Assembly (NCBI RefSeq): GCF_016653315.1
Contig: NZ_NHSH01000065.1
Coordinates: 124,001 to 188,000, forward strand
Reading direction: 5' to 3'
Length of the DNA stretch: 64,000 nt
From: Halochromatium roseum
GTDB lineage: Bacteria > Pseudomonadota > Gammaproteobacteria > Chromatiales > Chromatiaceae
This document shows, piece after piece, positions 9,105-16,496 of this stretch. Both the position numbers and the translations under genes were made by a program. Positions within the stretch are counted from its first letter, which is position 1. Every line of letters starts with the position of its first letter. A model generated the notes under the pieces. It did not search any database. It saw nothing but the letters and a program-made list of their open reading frames with translations, and was not told where the DNA came from.

Positions 9105-9329
9105 ATGATGACACTTGAGATCAAAGCGATCGGCGATTCGGTCGGAGTCATCCTACCGCCGGAAGTGCTGACCCTGCTGCGCGCGAAAGAGGGTGACAGG
9201 CTGCACCTGACAGAAATGCCCGAGGGGATTCTGCTCAGCACTCAACGCCCCGAGTCGACAAGGCAAATGCAGGTCGCTGAACAGATCATGGATGAGGACT
9301 GTGAGGTTTTGCGTGAACTGGCCAGGTGA
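9105..9329 (+). CDS. AbrB/SpoVT-type antitoxin
   Basis: A 74-residue SpoVT/AbrB swapped-hairpin protein: the N-terminus TLEIKAIGDSVGVILPPEVL followed by LRAKEGDRLHL is the DNA-binding fold found in MazE-like and Doc-paired antitoxins. The C-terminal half would bind the toxin. No Doc, Fic or MazF partner lies downstream, so it is an orphan antitoxin here. The frame is open from 9024, but the family begins at the tandem ATG at 9105/9108, with AGAGGC just upstream. Confidence 0.75.
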   Translation: MMTLEIKAIGDSVGVILPPEVLTLLRAKEGDRLHLTEMPEGILLSTQRPESTRQMQVAEQIMDEDCEVLRELAR

Positions 9330-9356
9330 CCAGGACCGCGTCTCAGTGCATCAAAA

Positions 9357-9578
9357 ATGTTAGTGATCAGCCTTTCACAAGAATCCGAAGCCCATTTGGA
9401 ACAGATCGCCATGCGTGCCGGGCTGACGCCTGATGAACTGGCGCGACGTGCCATTCTCGACTTTCTTGAGGAGCAACAGGACGCTGAAACCGCCTTAGAG
9501 CGGCTCAACCATCCAGCCTGCCGCTGGAGCCAAACCGATTTGGAGCAAGGGGTTGATTTGGAGGATCGAATAGAATGA
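9357..9578 (+). CDS. RelB/CopG-like antitoxin, partner missing
   Basis: A 73-residue protein with a ribbon-helix-helix-like N-terminus (MLVISLSQESEAHLEQIAMR, then GLTPDELARRAILDFLEE), resembling RelB/ParD-type antitoxins. The stop overlaps the start of the hsdM-tail remnant (ATGA), exactly where a RelE/ParE-type toxin would normally begin, but no toxin is present. It lies 27 bp after the AbrB-type gene on the same strand. Confidence 0.65.
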   Translation: MLVISLSQESEAHLEQIAMRAGLTPDELARRAILDFLEEQQDAETALERLNHPACRWSQTDLEQGVDLEDRIE

Positions 9579-9727
9579 ACGCAGCTGTTGCCAGCTACAA
9601 TGCCTTGATTCAGCCATGCTGCGATACGGTCAAATATGATCCGCCCGCAGTGATCTTGGAGCGGTTGGCGCGGCTGGAGGATGATATTGCCGAGGGTCGG
9701 AGGGAACAGGAGTCGATGCTGCGATGA
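9575..9727 (+). pseudogene. Displaced copy of the hsdM 3' end
   Basis: A 50-codon frame from an ATG at 9575. Its last 33 codons (9629-9727) match the last 33 codons of hsdM (8296-8394) over their full length including the stop, with 20 of 32 residues identical: KYDPPAVILERLARL here against EYDPPQVILERLAKL there. The first 18 residues have no match I recognise. The stop overlaps the hsdS start as ATGA, just as a functional hsdM-hsdS pair would. This is best read as the tail of another hsdM that arrived with this hsdS. Confidence 0.8.
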
Positions 9728-10887
9728 CTCTCAAGCAGGCACCGATTGGGGACTTGGTTGCCAAATGCAGTACATGGAACCCGATACGCGACGGTAGCGG
9801 CGAGTTTGACTACATCGACCTAAGCTCCGTTGACAAAGACGAGAAACGGGTCGTCACCGTTGAGCGGTATCCGTGCGCCGAAGCACCTACCCGAGCTAGA
9901 CAACTGGTCAAAGCTGGCGATGTTCTTGTTGCCACGGTGCGACCGAACCTAAACGGCGTCGCGCTCGTTGAGGAGTCTCACGACGGCATGACAGCATCGA
10001 CTGGCTATTCCGTCTTGCGCCCGCTAGCGGACAAGCTCGACTCGGGTTTCCTTTTCCACTGGGTGAAGACGAACGCGTTCGTTCAGCGGATGATCGATGT
10101 TGCCACCGGGGCAAACTACCCAGCCGTATCCGACGCCAAGGTACGCGCTTCTACAATCCCCCTTCCCCCCCTCGCCGAGCAGAAGCGGATTGCGGCGATT
10201 CTGGATGCGGCGGACGCCTTGCGGGCCAAGCGCCGCGAGTCCCTCGCCGAACTCGACAGGCTCCTTCAGTCCACCTTTCTTGATCTGTTTGGTGATCCGG
10301 TTACCAATCCGATGGGGTGGGAAGTCAAACCACTAGGCGAGTTGGGCACGCTTGATCGCGGGGTATCTAAACACCGCCCTCGGAACGAACCTTCGCTTCT
10401 TGGTGGTGCACACCCGCTGATACAGACGGGCGAAGTTGCAAACTCGGAGGGCTACATTCGCTCCTACACGTCAACCTATTCCGATCTCGGGTTGAAGCAA
10501 AGCAAGATATGGTCAGCCGGAACACTCTGCATCACGATCGCAGCCAACATCGCCAGCACGGGGATTCTGACTTTCGACGCATGTTTTCCTGACAGTGTTG
10601 TCGGCTTTAAGTCAGACAAAGGTGGACGGGTTGAATACGTGCAAGGGCTATTTTGGTTCTTCAAGGAGATTCTGGATCAGAGAGCGCCGCAGGTTGCTCA
10701 AAAGAACATCAATTTGAAGATTCTTCGCGCTCTTCCGGTCCCGCTCCCCCCCGCTGATCTCCAACAACGCTTCGCCACCATCGTCGAGTCCATCGAACGC
10801 CAAAAGACCCGCCTCCGCGCCCACCTCTCCGAACTCGACACCCTTTTCGCCTCGCTCCAGTCTCGCGCCTTCAACGGTCAACTCTGA
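9724..10887 (+). CDS. hsdS: Type I restriction-modification specificity subunit HsdS
   Basis: Chooses the DNA target for the HsdM/HsdR complex. The 387-residue protein has two target recognition domains (about 1-145 and 200-340), each followed by a conserved helical spacer: LPPLAEQKRIAAILDAADAL near 147 and LPPADLQQRFATIVESIERQ near 342. The second spacer ends SLQSRAFNGQL, the usual C-terminus. It is full length and in frame. Its start overlaps the hsdM-tail remnant rather than the full hsdM, which ends 1.3 kb upstream. Confidence 0.95.
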   Translation: MTLKQAPIGDLVAKCSTWNPIRDGSGEFDYIDLSSVDKDEKRVVTVERYPCAEAPTRARQLVKAGDVLVATVRPNLNGVALVEESHDGMTASTGYSVLRPLADKLDSGFLFHWVKTNAFVQRMIDVATGANYPAVSDAKVRASTIPLPPLAEQKRIAAILDAADALRAKRRESLAELDRLLQSTFLDLFGDPVTNPMGWEVKPLGELGTLDRGVSKHRPRNEPSLLGGAHPLIQTGEVANSEGYIRSYTSTYSDLGLKQSKIWSAGTLCITIAANIASTGILTFDACFPDSVVGFKSDKGGRVEYVQGLFWFFKEILDQRAPQVAQKNINLKILRALPVPLPPADLQQRFATIVESIERQKTRLRAHLSELDTLFASLQSRAFNGQL

Positions 10888-10899
10888 GAGATTGCCGCC

Positions 10900-11139
10900 A
10901 TGACGCTCGCCGAAACCATCTACCAGAAAAGCCTGTCACTGCCGCCGGAGAAGGCGCGCGAGGTGCTCGACTTCATCGACTTCATCAAGGACCGCCCAGG
11001 CGTTACCGAGGCTGTTAGCGACAGAGGCGCCGCCAAGCGAAGGTCACTACTCGAAGTCTTCGAGGAAGCGGGCCTGATCGGCTGCCAGGAGACGGACAAG
11101 CAGTTATCAACAACCTACAAGGCGCAGCTTGACTTCTAA
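10900..11139 (+). CDS. DUF2281-type antitoxin
   Basis: A 79-residue protein starting MTLAETIYQKSLSLPPEKAR and continuing EVLDFIDFIKDR, the pattern of DUF2281/VapB-like antitoxins usually paired with a PIN-domain toxin. The C-terminal half is polar, as expected for a toxin-binding tail. It starts 12 bp after hsdS and is followed by a truncated PIN gene. The gene itself looks intact. Confidence 0.72.
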   Translation: MTLAETIYQKSLSLPPEKAREVLDFIDFIKDRPGVTEAVSDRGAAKRRSLLEVFEEAGLIGCQETDKQLSTTYKAQLDF

Positions 11140-11159
11140 CAGAAGCACGTTGGATCAAT

Positions 11160-11348
11160 GTGATCATCGTCGACACCGTTTTCTGGTTCGGCCTGATGGA
11201 CCGCCGCGATCAATACCACAAACCCTGCCATCGATTTCTCGCCAACTGCCAAGAACCGTTGATCACCACTTTTCCGGTGCTCACCAAGGCGCTGCACCTG
11301 CTGATGAGTCGGGGCCGTGCATCACAGGGCTTGACCGCCAAGGGTTAA
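11160..11348 (+). pseudogene. VapC-like PIN toxin, truncated to its N-terminus
   Basis: A 62-residue frame from GTG at 11160. MIIVDTVFWFGLMDRRDQYH is the start of a PIN-domain ribonuclease with its first acidic residue (Asp5), and LITTFPVLTKALHLL carries the next helix. Normal family members run about 130-140 residues, and the C-terminal acidic residues of the active site are absent. It follows the DUF2281 antitoxin, so this is the remains of its toxin. Confidence 0.75.
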
Positions 11349-11385
11349 CGCGAGCTTGCATACAGAGTCATTTTAGGAGCGGGAT

Positions 11386-11631
11386 GTGAGCACACAGAAT
11401 ATCAGTCGCGAACAGGTAAAGGCAGAGATCGATCAACTCGATAGCGAGTATTTGGGACTCGCCTATCGGGTAATTCGCCAATTTCCTCATCGAGCGGAAC
11501 AGCGACAGCGCCCCGGCAAGCCAACTTTTTCGCGACGTTGGCTAGGCAAGCTTCAAAAGCCATCCCTCAGTGGCCAAGCGCTGCAGGAAGATCCCAAGTT
11601 GGCCTATCTGGCAAAGCGGTATGGGCTATGA
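11386..11631 (+). CDS. Small protein, possibly an antitoxin
   Basis: An 81-residue protein from GTG at 11386, with AGGAGC about 6 bp before it. The N-terminal half (SREQVKAEIDQLDSEYLGLAYRVIRQF) has the helical pattern of small antitoxins that precede PIN or RelE toxins; the C-terminal half is basic and ends LAYLAKRYGL. I do not recognise the family, and no partner toxin follows. The call rests mainly on position among other toxin-antitoxin remnants. Confidence 0.5.
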   Translation: MSTQNISREQVKAEIDQLDSEYLGLAYRVIRQFPHRAEQRQRPGKPTFSRRWLGKLQKPSLSGQALQEDPKLAYLAKRYGL

Positions 11632-11669
11632 GGGGTCGGACTTATGAATCTACCCTTGGAGACACCGTC

Positions 11670-11894
11670 ATGACCGACTTAGCACGCATCACTGTTGATC
11701 CCGAGGTCTGCGGAGGTCGACCATGCATTCGAGGCCTGCGGGTGCGCGTCAAGGATATTTTGGACATGCTTGCAGCGGGTGCCTCACGCGACGAGGTCTT
11801 GGCGGATTATGCGTACTTGGAAGACGCTGACATCACCGCCGCACTCAACTACGCAGCGGCCCAGTCCGACCACCTGATCTTGCGAGTCGCCTGA
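11670..11894 (+). CDS. DUF433 family antitoxin
   Basis: A 74-residue DUF433 protein, recognised by ITVDPEVCGGRPCIRGLRVR and VKDILDMLAAGASRDEVLAD, ending in the usual YAAAQSDHL segment. DUF433 proteins are helix-turn-helix antitoxins normally paired with a DUF5615 PIN-like toxin, whose remains follow immediately. The frame is open from 11538, overlapping the previous gene in another frame; the family starts at the ATG at 11670. Looks intact. Confidence 0.85.
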   Translation: MTDLARITVDPEVCGGRPCIRGLRVRVKDILDMLAAGASRDEVLADYAYLEDADITAALNYAAAQSDHLILRVA

Positions 11895-12022
11895 TCCTGC
11901 GCTTTCTGGTGGATGCTCAATTGCCCCCGGCGTTAGCGCGCTGGTTGGAATGGTTCGAGACGCTCCTGCCCAAGATCGAGTCGGCGTCGCGCTTGGGAGC
12001 GTCATTCGTCGAGGTCGTCTGA
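11891..12022 (+). pseudogene. DUF5615 PIN-like toxin with internal in-frame deletion
   Basis: Directly overlapping the DUF433 stop, the frame reads LRFLVDAQLPPALARWLE, the diagnostic N-terminus of DUF5615 toxins, then jumps to WFETLLPKIESASRLGASFV and ends VEVV, which looks like the family C-terminus. Around 43 codons remain of a usual 110-120, so the middle is lost but the frame is kept. No good start codon is visible, consistent with decay. Confidence 0.75.
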
Positions 12023-12031
12023 GGGCTGATC

Positions 12032-12187
12032 ATGAGCAACTTCGCCTTCCTGCCAACCGAATTCCGCGCCATCCAGGAGTTCGCCACCAACGAAGAAAGC
12101 CACAAGCGGGACTGCTTGCGCGTGGCATGCTTCAAGTTCGCCGCTCTTGTACAAGCGTGTTACGAGAAATCTGAGGTGCACCGTTAA
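12032..12187 (+). pseudogene. Displaced copy of the hsdR 5' end
   Basis: A 51-codon frame starting MSNFAFLPTEFRAIQEFATN. The real hsdR downstream starts MTNFAFLPPEFRDIQDAATK, so the first 20 or so residues are nearly identical; similarity then fades (VACFKFAALVQACYEKSE against AACFHARFTLEAIVHWLY) and the frame stops at 12185-12187. It has no helicase or nuclease parts. It is a leftover of a second hsdR, lying 290 bp before the intact one. Confidence 0.78.
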
Positions 12188-12477
12188 TGGACAACATCTT
12201 CACTCTTGTCCAAGATGGGCATGGCCGGGGAGCCACCTATTGCACCAAGGGTTCAGATACGGTGGACATGGCAGGCGCGGATGAACTCGCTGCTTCAGAT
12301 GCTAGCTCCGAACAGAGTAAGCGAAGGTCCGAGCATATCTCACCGACCTCCGAACATTTGTCGCTTAGCTCCGAACATTTGGAAGAGAGCCCCGGAGCGC
12401 CTCCATCAGCGTTGGAACGCCGTTTCCCAAAGCAACCAAACCACGAAGCTCAGGCCTATCGGACGAGAGGGACATGA
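12187..12477 (+). pseudogene. C-terminal fragment of an AlbA_2/RecG-like ATP-binding protein
   Basis: A 96-residue frame that overlaps the preceding stop (TAATG) and ends in an ATGA overlap with hsdR. It holds GRGATYC, as in the winged-helix end of AlbA_2-domain ATP-binding proteins, and then a run of SSEQ/RSEH/TSEHL/SSEHL repeats (residues about 40-66) common in the C-termini of those proteins. The N-terminal AlbA_2 and ATPase parts are missing. Such genes are frequent passengers in type I restriction operons. It could be expressed as a small protein; I read it as a fragment. Confidence 0.55.
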
Positions 12478-15400
12478 CCAACTTCGCCTTCCTACCCCCG
12501 GAGTTCCGCGACATCCAAGATGCCGCAACCAAGGCAGAAGGTCACATCTGGAGCGATCCCCGCGCCGCCTGCTTCCATGCCCGCTTCACGCTCGAGGCCA
12601 TCGTCCACTGGCTCTACCGGCACGACCGCGACCTGCAGCCTCCCTATGACAACGGCCTCGGCGCACTGCTACACGCCACCAGCTTCCAGAACCTGGTCCC
12701 GCAGGCGGTCTACCTGAAGGCCCGGCTGATCCAGCAGCAAGGCAACGAGGCCGTCCACAATCCACGCCCGGTGCGCGAGCAGGATGCGCTGCAGGTGGTT
12801 AGAGAGCTACATCATCTCTGCTATTGGCTGGTCCGCACCTATTCACCAGGGGCTTCCCGCAACGGTGCGGCCTGGAAGGACGCGCGCGTCCCGCCCGCCC
12901 TCAGCAGCCACGCGGTCGTCCCGCGCCAGGAGCTGGAAGCCCTGGAGGCCAAGCTCGCAGAGCAGACCGCCGAGGCGCTAAAACGCCAACAACAACGCGA
13001 TGCGCTGGACACCGAGATCCAGGCCCTGCGCGCCCAGCTCGCCGAGGTCCGCGCCGCCACCGAGCAGGTGCCCGACGATCACGACTACTCCGAGGTCGAG
13101 ACCCGCTCGCACCTGATCGACATCGAGCTAAAGCGCGCCGGCTGGGCGCTCGATCCGGCCCCCGGCAGCCACAAGGTTCGCGAGGTCGAGGTCACCGGCA
13201 TGCCCATCGGTATAGACTCTGGCACGGGCATCGGCTACGCCGACTATGTGCTCTGGGGCGATGACGGCCAACCGCTCGCAGTGATCGAGGCGAAGAAGAC
13301 CAGCGTCGACCCGCACGCCGGCCAGCAGCAGGCCAAGCTCTATGCCGATTGCCTGGAGCAGATGCACGGCCAGCGCCCGCTGATCGTCAGCACCAACGGC
13401 TACAGCATCTGGCTCTGGGACGACCAAGCCTATCCACCACGCCAGATCGCCGGTTTCTACAGCAAGGACGCCCTGAGCCGACTCATCATCCGCCGCAGCC
13501 AACGCCAGGCGCTGGACGTGGCGCAGGTGAAGGATGCGATCGCCGGGCGCTACTACCAGAAGCGCGCCATCGGCAGTCTCTGTGCGCTGTTCACCGCCGC
13601 GCGGCGCAAGGCGCTCCTGGTGATGGCCACCGGCACCGGCAAGACCCGCACCGCCATTGCCCTGGTCGATCTGCTGCAGCGCGCCAACTGGGCCAAGCGC
13701 GTGCTGTTCCTGGCCGATCGCGTCTCCCTGGTCAAGCAGGCCTGCAACGCCTTCAAGGTGCACCTGCCCGAGTCCAGCCCGGTCAATCTGGTCACCGAGA
13801 AGGACACCGAGGGCCGGGTCTACGTCTGCACCTATCCGACCATGATGGGGCTGATCAACGAGACCGCCGGCCACCAGGCCCGCTTCGGCGTCGGCTACTT
13901 CGACCTGATCATCATCGACGAGGCGCATCGCTCGGTCTATCAGAAGTACGGCGCGATCTTCCGCTACTTCGACGCCCTGCTGGTCGGGCTCACTGCGACC
14001 CCGCGGGATGAGGTCGACAAGAACACCTATGCCCTGTTCGATCTGGAGCCAGGGGTACCGACCGACGCCTATGAGCTGGAACAGGCGGTCAACGACGGCT
14101 TCCTGGTGCCGCCCAAGGTCCAGCAGGTCGATCTGCGCTTCCCGCGCGAGGGCATCGACTATGACAGCCTGAGCGATGAGGAAAAGGCGCAGTGGGAGGC
14201 GCTGGATTGGGGCGATGACGCCGAGGACGCGACCTTGCCCGAGCGGGTCAATGCCGCCGCCATCAACAACTGGCTGTTCAACAAGGACACGGTCGACAAG
14301 GTGCTGCAGCACCTGATGGAGCACGGCCACCGCGTCGACGGCGGCGATCGGCTCGCCAAGACGGTGATCTTCGCCCGCAACCACGACCATGCCGTCTTCA
14401 TCGAGCAGCGCTTCAACCAGCACTACCCGCACCTCAAGGGTCAGTTCGCGCGTGTCATCGACAACTACGCCAAGTACGCCCAGAGCCTGATCGACGACTT
14501 CGCCCAAGCGGAGAAGCTGCCGCAGATCGCGATCTCGGTCGACATGCTCGACACCGGCATCGACGTCCCCGAGATCGCCAACCTAGTCTTCTTCAAGCCG
14601 GTCTACTCCAAGATCAAGTTCTGGCAGATGATCGGCCGCGGCACCCGGCTCTGCCCGGACCTGTTCGGCCCTGGCGAGGACAAGCAGGACTTTCGCGTCT
14701 TCGACTTCTGCTTCAACTTCGATTTCTTCAACGAGCATCCGGAGGGCATCAACGCCCGCGACAGCGCGCCGCTGGGCACCCGCTTGTTCCGCGCCAGAGT
14801 CGCGCTGCTCGGACACCTGCAGACCACCCCCGAGCTGGACCCGGATGCCGATCTACAGATCGCGCTGAGCGATAACCTGCATGCCGAGGTGTCGGCGATG
14901 AACCGCGAGAACTTCATCGTGCGGATGCACCTGGAGCCGGTTGAGCGCTTCCAGGAGCGCGCTGTCTGGGACGATCTCACCGAGCAGGACCGCGACATCC
15001 TGCAGCGCGAGCTTGCCGGCCTGCCGTCCGAGATCGAGACCGATGATCTGGAGTCGCGACAGTTCGACCTGACGGCGCTGCGCATGCAGTTGGCCTTGGC
15101 CGAGACGGACAGCGCAACCTTCGAGCGCCAACGCCAACGCGTGGTCGAGATGGCGATGCTGCTGGAGGAGAAGCAGGCGATCCCTGCCGTTCAGCAACAA
15201 CTCGCCTATCTCGCGCGCCTGCAGGAGACCGACTTCTGGGAAGGCATCGGTCTCCCGCAGCTCGAGGAAATCCGCCTGCGGCTGCGAGGCCTGGTGCCGC
15301 TGCTCGACAAGAAAGCGCGCAAGGTCGTCTACACCGACTTCAAAGACGAGGTCCTCGGCATACGCGAGGAAGCGGCGGTGGCGGTGCCGCGCATGACCGG

Positions 15401-15917
15401 CCTGCAGTACGAGAAGAAGGTCAAGGCGTACCTGAGCAGCCACCTGGACAACATCGTCATCCACCGCCTGCGCACCAACCAACCACTGACCCCGACCGAC
15501 CTGGAGCACCTGGAAGCAACGCTGGTCAAGATCGGCGAGGATGAGGGCAAGACCCTGCTCTCCGGGCTCTTGGAGCGTAACAGCGCGCCTTCCCTGGTGC
15601 ATTTTGTTCGCAGCCTGGTCGGCATGGATCGCCAAGCGGCTCAGGCGGCCTTCTCGCAGTTCCTCAACGACCGCAGCCTCACCCCACCGCAGATGCGCTT
15701 CATCGAGTTGATCATCGACCAACTGACCGCGCGCGGGCTCATGGACGCCGCCGCGCTCTACGAACCGCCGTTTAGTCACCTGCATGCCGGTGGACCGGAT
15801 GCGTTGTTCGCGGGACGAGATAATGTGATCGATGGGGTGTTTGCGGCGTTGAAGGGGTTGGAGCCTGAGCGGCTGGCCGCTCCAACCCCTCTTCCGCGAG
15901 TGAGTCGCAGCCGATAG
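12474..15917 (+). CDS. hsdR: Type I restriction endonuclease subunit HsdR
   Basis: The motor and nuclease subunit that translocates DNA and cuts it when sites are unmodified. The 1147-residue protein has an N-terminal DUF4145-like region (about 20-120), a coiled coil (about 145-190), an HSDR_N nuclease domain with YADYVLWGDDGQPLAVIEAK (the D...ExK motif) near residue 270, Walker A ATGTGKT near 384, DEAH near 480 with GLTATP shortly after, and a helicase C domain with MIGRGTRLCPD near 720. It is full length. It lies 1.6 kb from hsdS because of intervening remnants, and its start overlaps the AlbA_2-like fragment. Confidence 0.95.
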   Translation: MTNFAFLPPEFRDIQDAATKAEGHIWSDPRAACFHARFTLEAIVHWLYRHDRDLQPPYDNGLGALLHATSFQNLVPQAVYLKARLIQQQGNEAVHNPRPVREQDALQVVRELHHLCYWLVRTYSPGASRNGAAWKDARVPPALSSHAVVPRQELEALEAKLAEQTAEALKRQQQRDALDTEIQALRAQLAEVRAATEQVPDDHDYSEVETRSHLIDIELKRAGWALDPAPGSHKVREVEVTGMPIGIDSGTGIGYADYVLWGDDGQPLAVIEAKKTSVDPHAGQQQAKLYADCLEQMHGQRPLIVSTNGYSIWLWDDQAYPPRQIAGFYSKDALSRLIIRRSQRQALDVAQVKDAIAGRYYQKRAIGSLCALFTAARRKALLVMATGTGKTRTAIALVDLLQRANWAKRVLFLADRVSLVKQACNAFKVHLPESSPVNLVTEKDTEGRVYVCTYPTMMGLINETAGHQARFGVGYFDLIIIDEAHRSVYQKYGAIFRYFDALLVGLTATPRDEVDKNTYALFDLEPGVPTDAYELEQAVNDGFLVPPKVQQVDLRFPREGIDYDSLSDEEKAQWEALDWGDDAEDATLPERVNAAAINNWLFNKDTVDKVLQHLMEHGHRVDGGDRLAKTVIFARNHDHAVFIEQRFNQHYPHLKGQFARVIDNYAKYAQSLIDDFAQAEKLPQIAISVDMLDTGIDVPEIANLVFFKPVYSKIKFWQMIGRGTRLCPDLFGPGEDKQDFRVFDFCFNFDFFNEHPEGINARDSAPLGTRLFRARVALLGHLQTTPELDPDADLQIALSDNLHAEVSAMNRENFIVRMHLEPVERFQERAVWDDLTEQDRDILQRELAGLPSEIETDDLESRQFDLTALRMQLALAETDSATFERQRQRVVEMAMLLEEKQAIPAVQQQLAYLARLQETDFWEGIGLPQLEEIRLRLRGLVPLLDKKARKVVYTDFKDEVLGIREEAAVAVPRMTGLQYEKKVKAYLSSHLDNIVIHRLRTNQPLTPTDLEHLEATLVKIGEDEGKTLLSGLLERNSAPSLVHFVRSLVGMDRQAAQAAFSQFLNDRSLTPPQMRFIELIIDQLTARGLMDAAALYEPPFSHLHAGGPDALFAGRDNVIDGVFAALKGLEPERLAAPTPLPRVSRSR

Positions 15918-15973
15918 ATGCGCCAACCGTGGCTGCATGCAGGTGGCCTGCTGAGCGTGCGGAAACACCGCGT

Positions 15974-16132
15974 TTCGCGGCAGACTTGGAGGACAGTTAC
16001 CTCAGTGCCCGCTTGCTGGCCGCCGGCGAAACCGGTCTGCCTGAAACTCCGTTCCCACCGACTTGTCCGTTTTCGGCCGAGCAGTTGTTGGATCAAGACT
16101 ATTGGCCGGAAGCCCAAGATCAAGCGCATTGA
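15974..16132 (+). pseudogene. DUF29 protein, C-terminal fragment
   Basis: The frame ending at 16132 reads LARLLAAGETGLPETPFPPT-like text (AGETGLPETPFPPTCPF, then SAEQLLDQDYWPE), which is the conserved C-terminus of DUF29 proteins, small proteins abundant in cyanobacteria and Chromatiales. Nothing upstream resembles the rest of the family, so only the 3' end survives between hsdR and the GNAT remnant. Confidence 0.7.
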
Positions 16133-16437
16133 TCCCGTTTTTCCTGGGTGGCCAATACTGGCAAGGGCTCGAACCCAAAGTGCCGATAGAAGGCCACGGC
16201 CAGGATCTGGCTGGCCTGCACGACTTTACGGCAGGCATCGGAGCGCAAGATCGACGGCCAAGCGTCCGAGTAACGTAACCGGTTCTGGAGAGTGGACAGC
16301 TTGCGGACCATCTCGGGCGGCAACCTGTCAGCGCGAACGCTTGCTGCGCTGAGTGCGAAAAAGCCAGCGGGTCGTTGCGCCTGCACGAATCGATCCACCC
16401 CGGAGAAAGCGGCATAATGGCGGCAGCTTAGCCCCAA
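16120..16437 (-). pseudogene. GNAT acetyltransferase, frameshifted and internally deleted
   Basis: The main minus-strand frame has FFALSAASVRADRLPPEMVR and, later, VVQASQILAVAFYRHFGFEP, two blocks typical of GNAT toxins of the TacT type. The block expected between them, VTLLGRLAVDL, is present but in another frame (around 16255-16285), and the acetyl-CoA loop after it is gone. So the gene carries at least two frame changes plus deletions. It converges on the DUF29 fragment. Confidence 0.72.
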
Positions 16438-16496
16438 ACCTCAGATCCCAAACCGACAAGATCGTGCCAACCGCAGAGTGCGACGCATCCGGGAGA

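Noticed and set aside
13128-14507. Long open frame (459 codons) antisense to hsdR
   Set aside because: It mirrors the codon structure of hsdR in a GC-rich genome, has repetitive Gly/Val/Asp composition and no recognisable domain.
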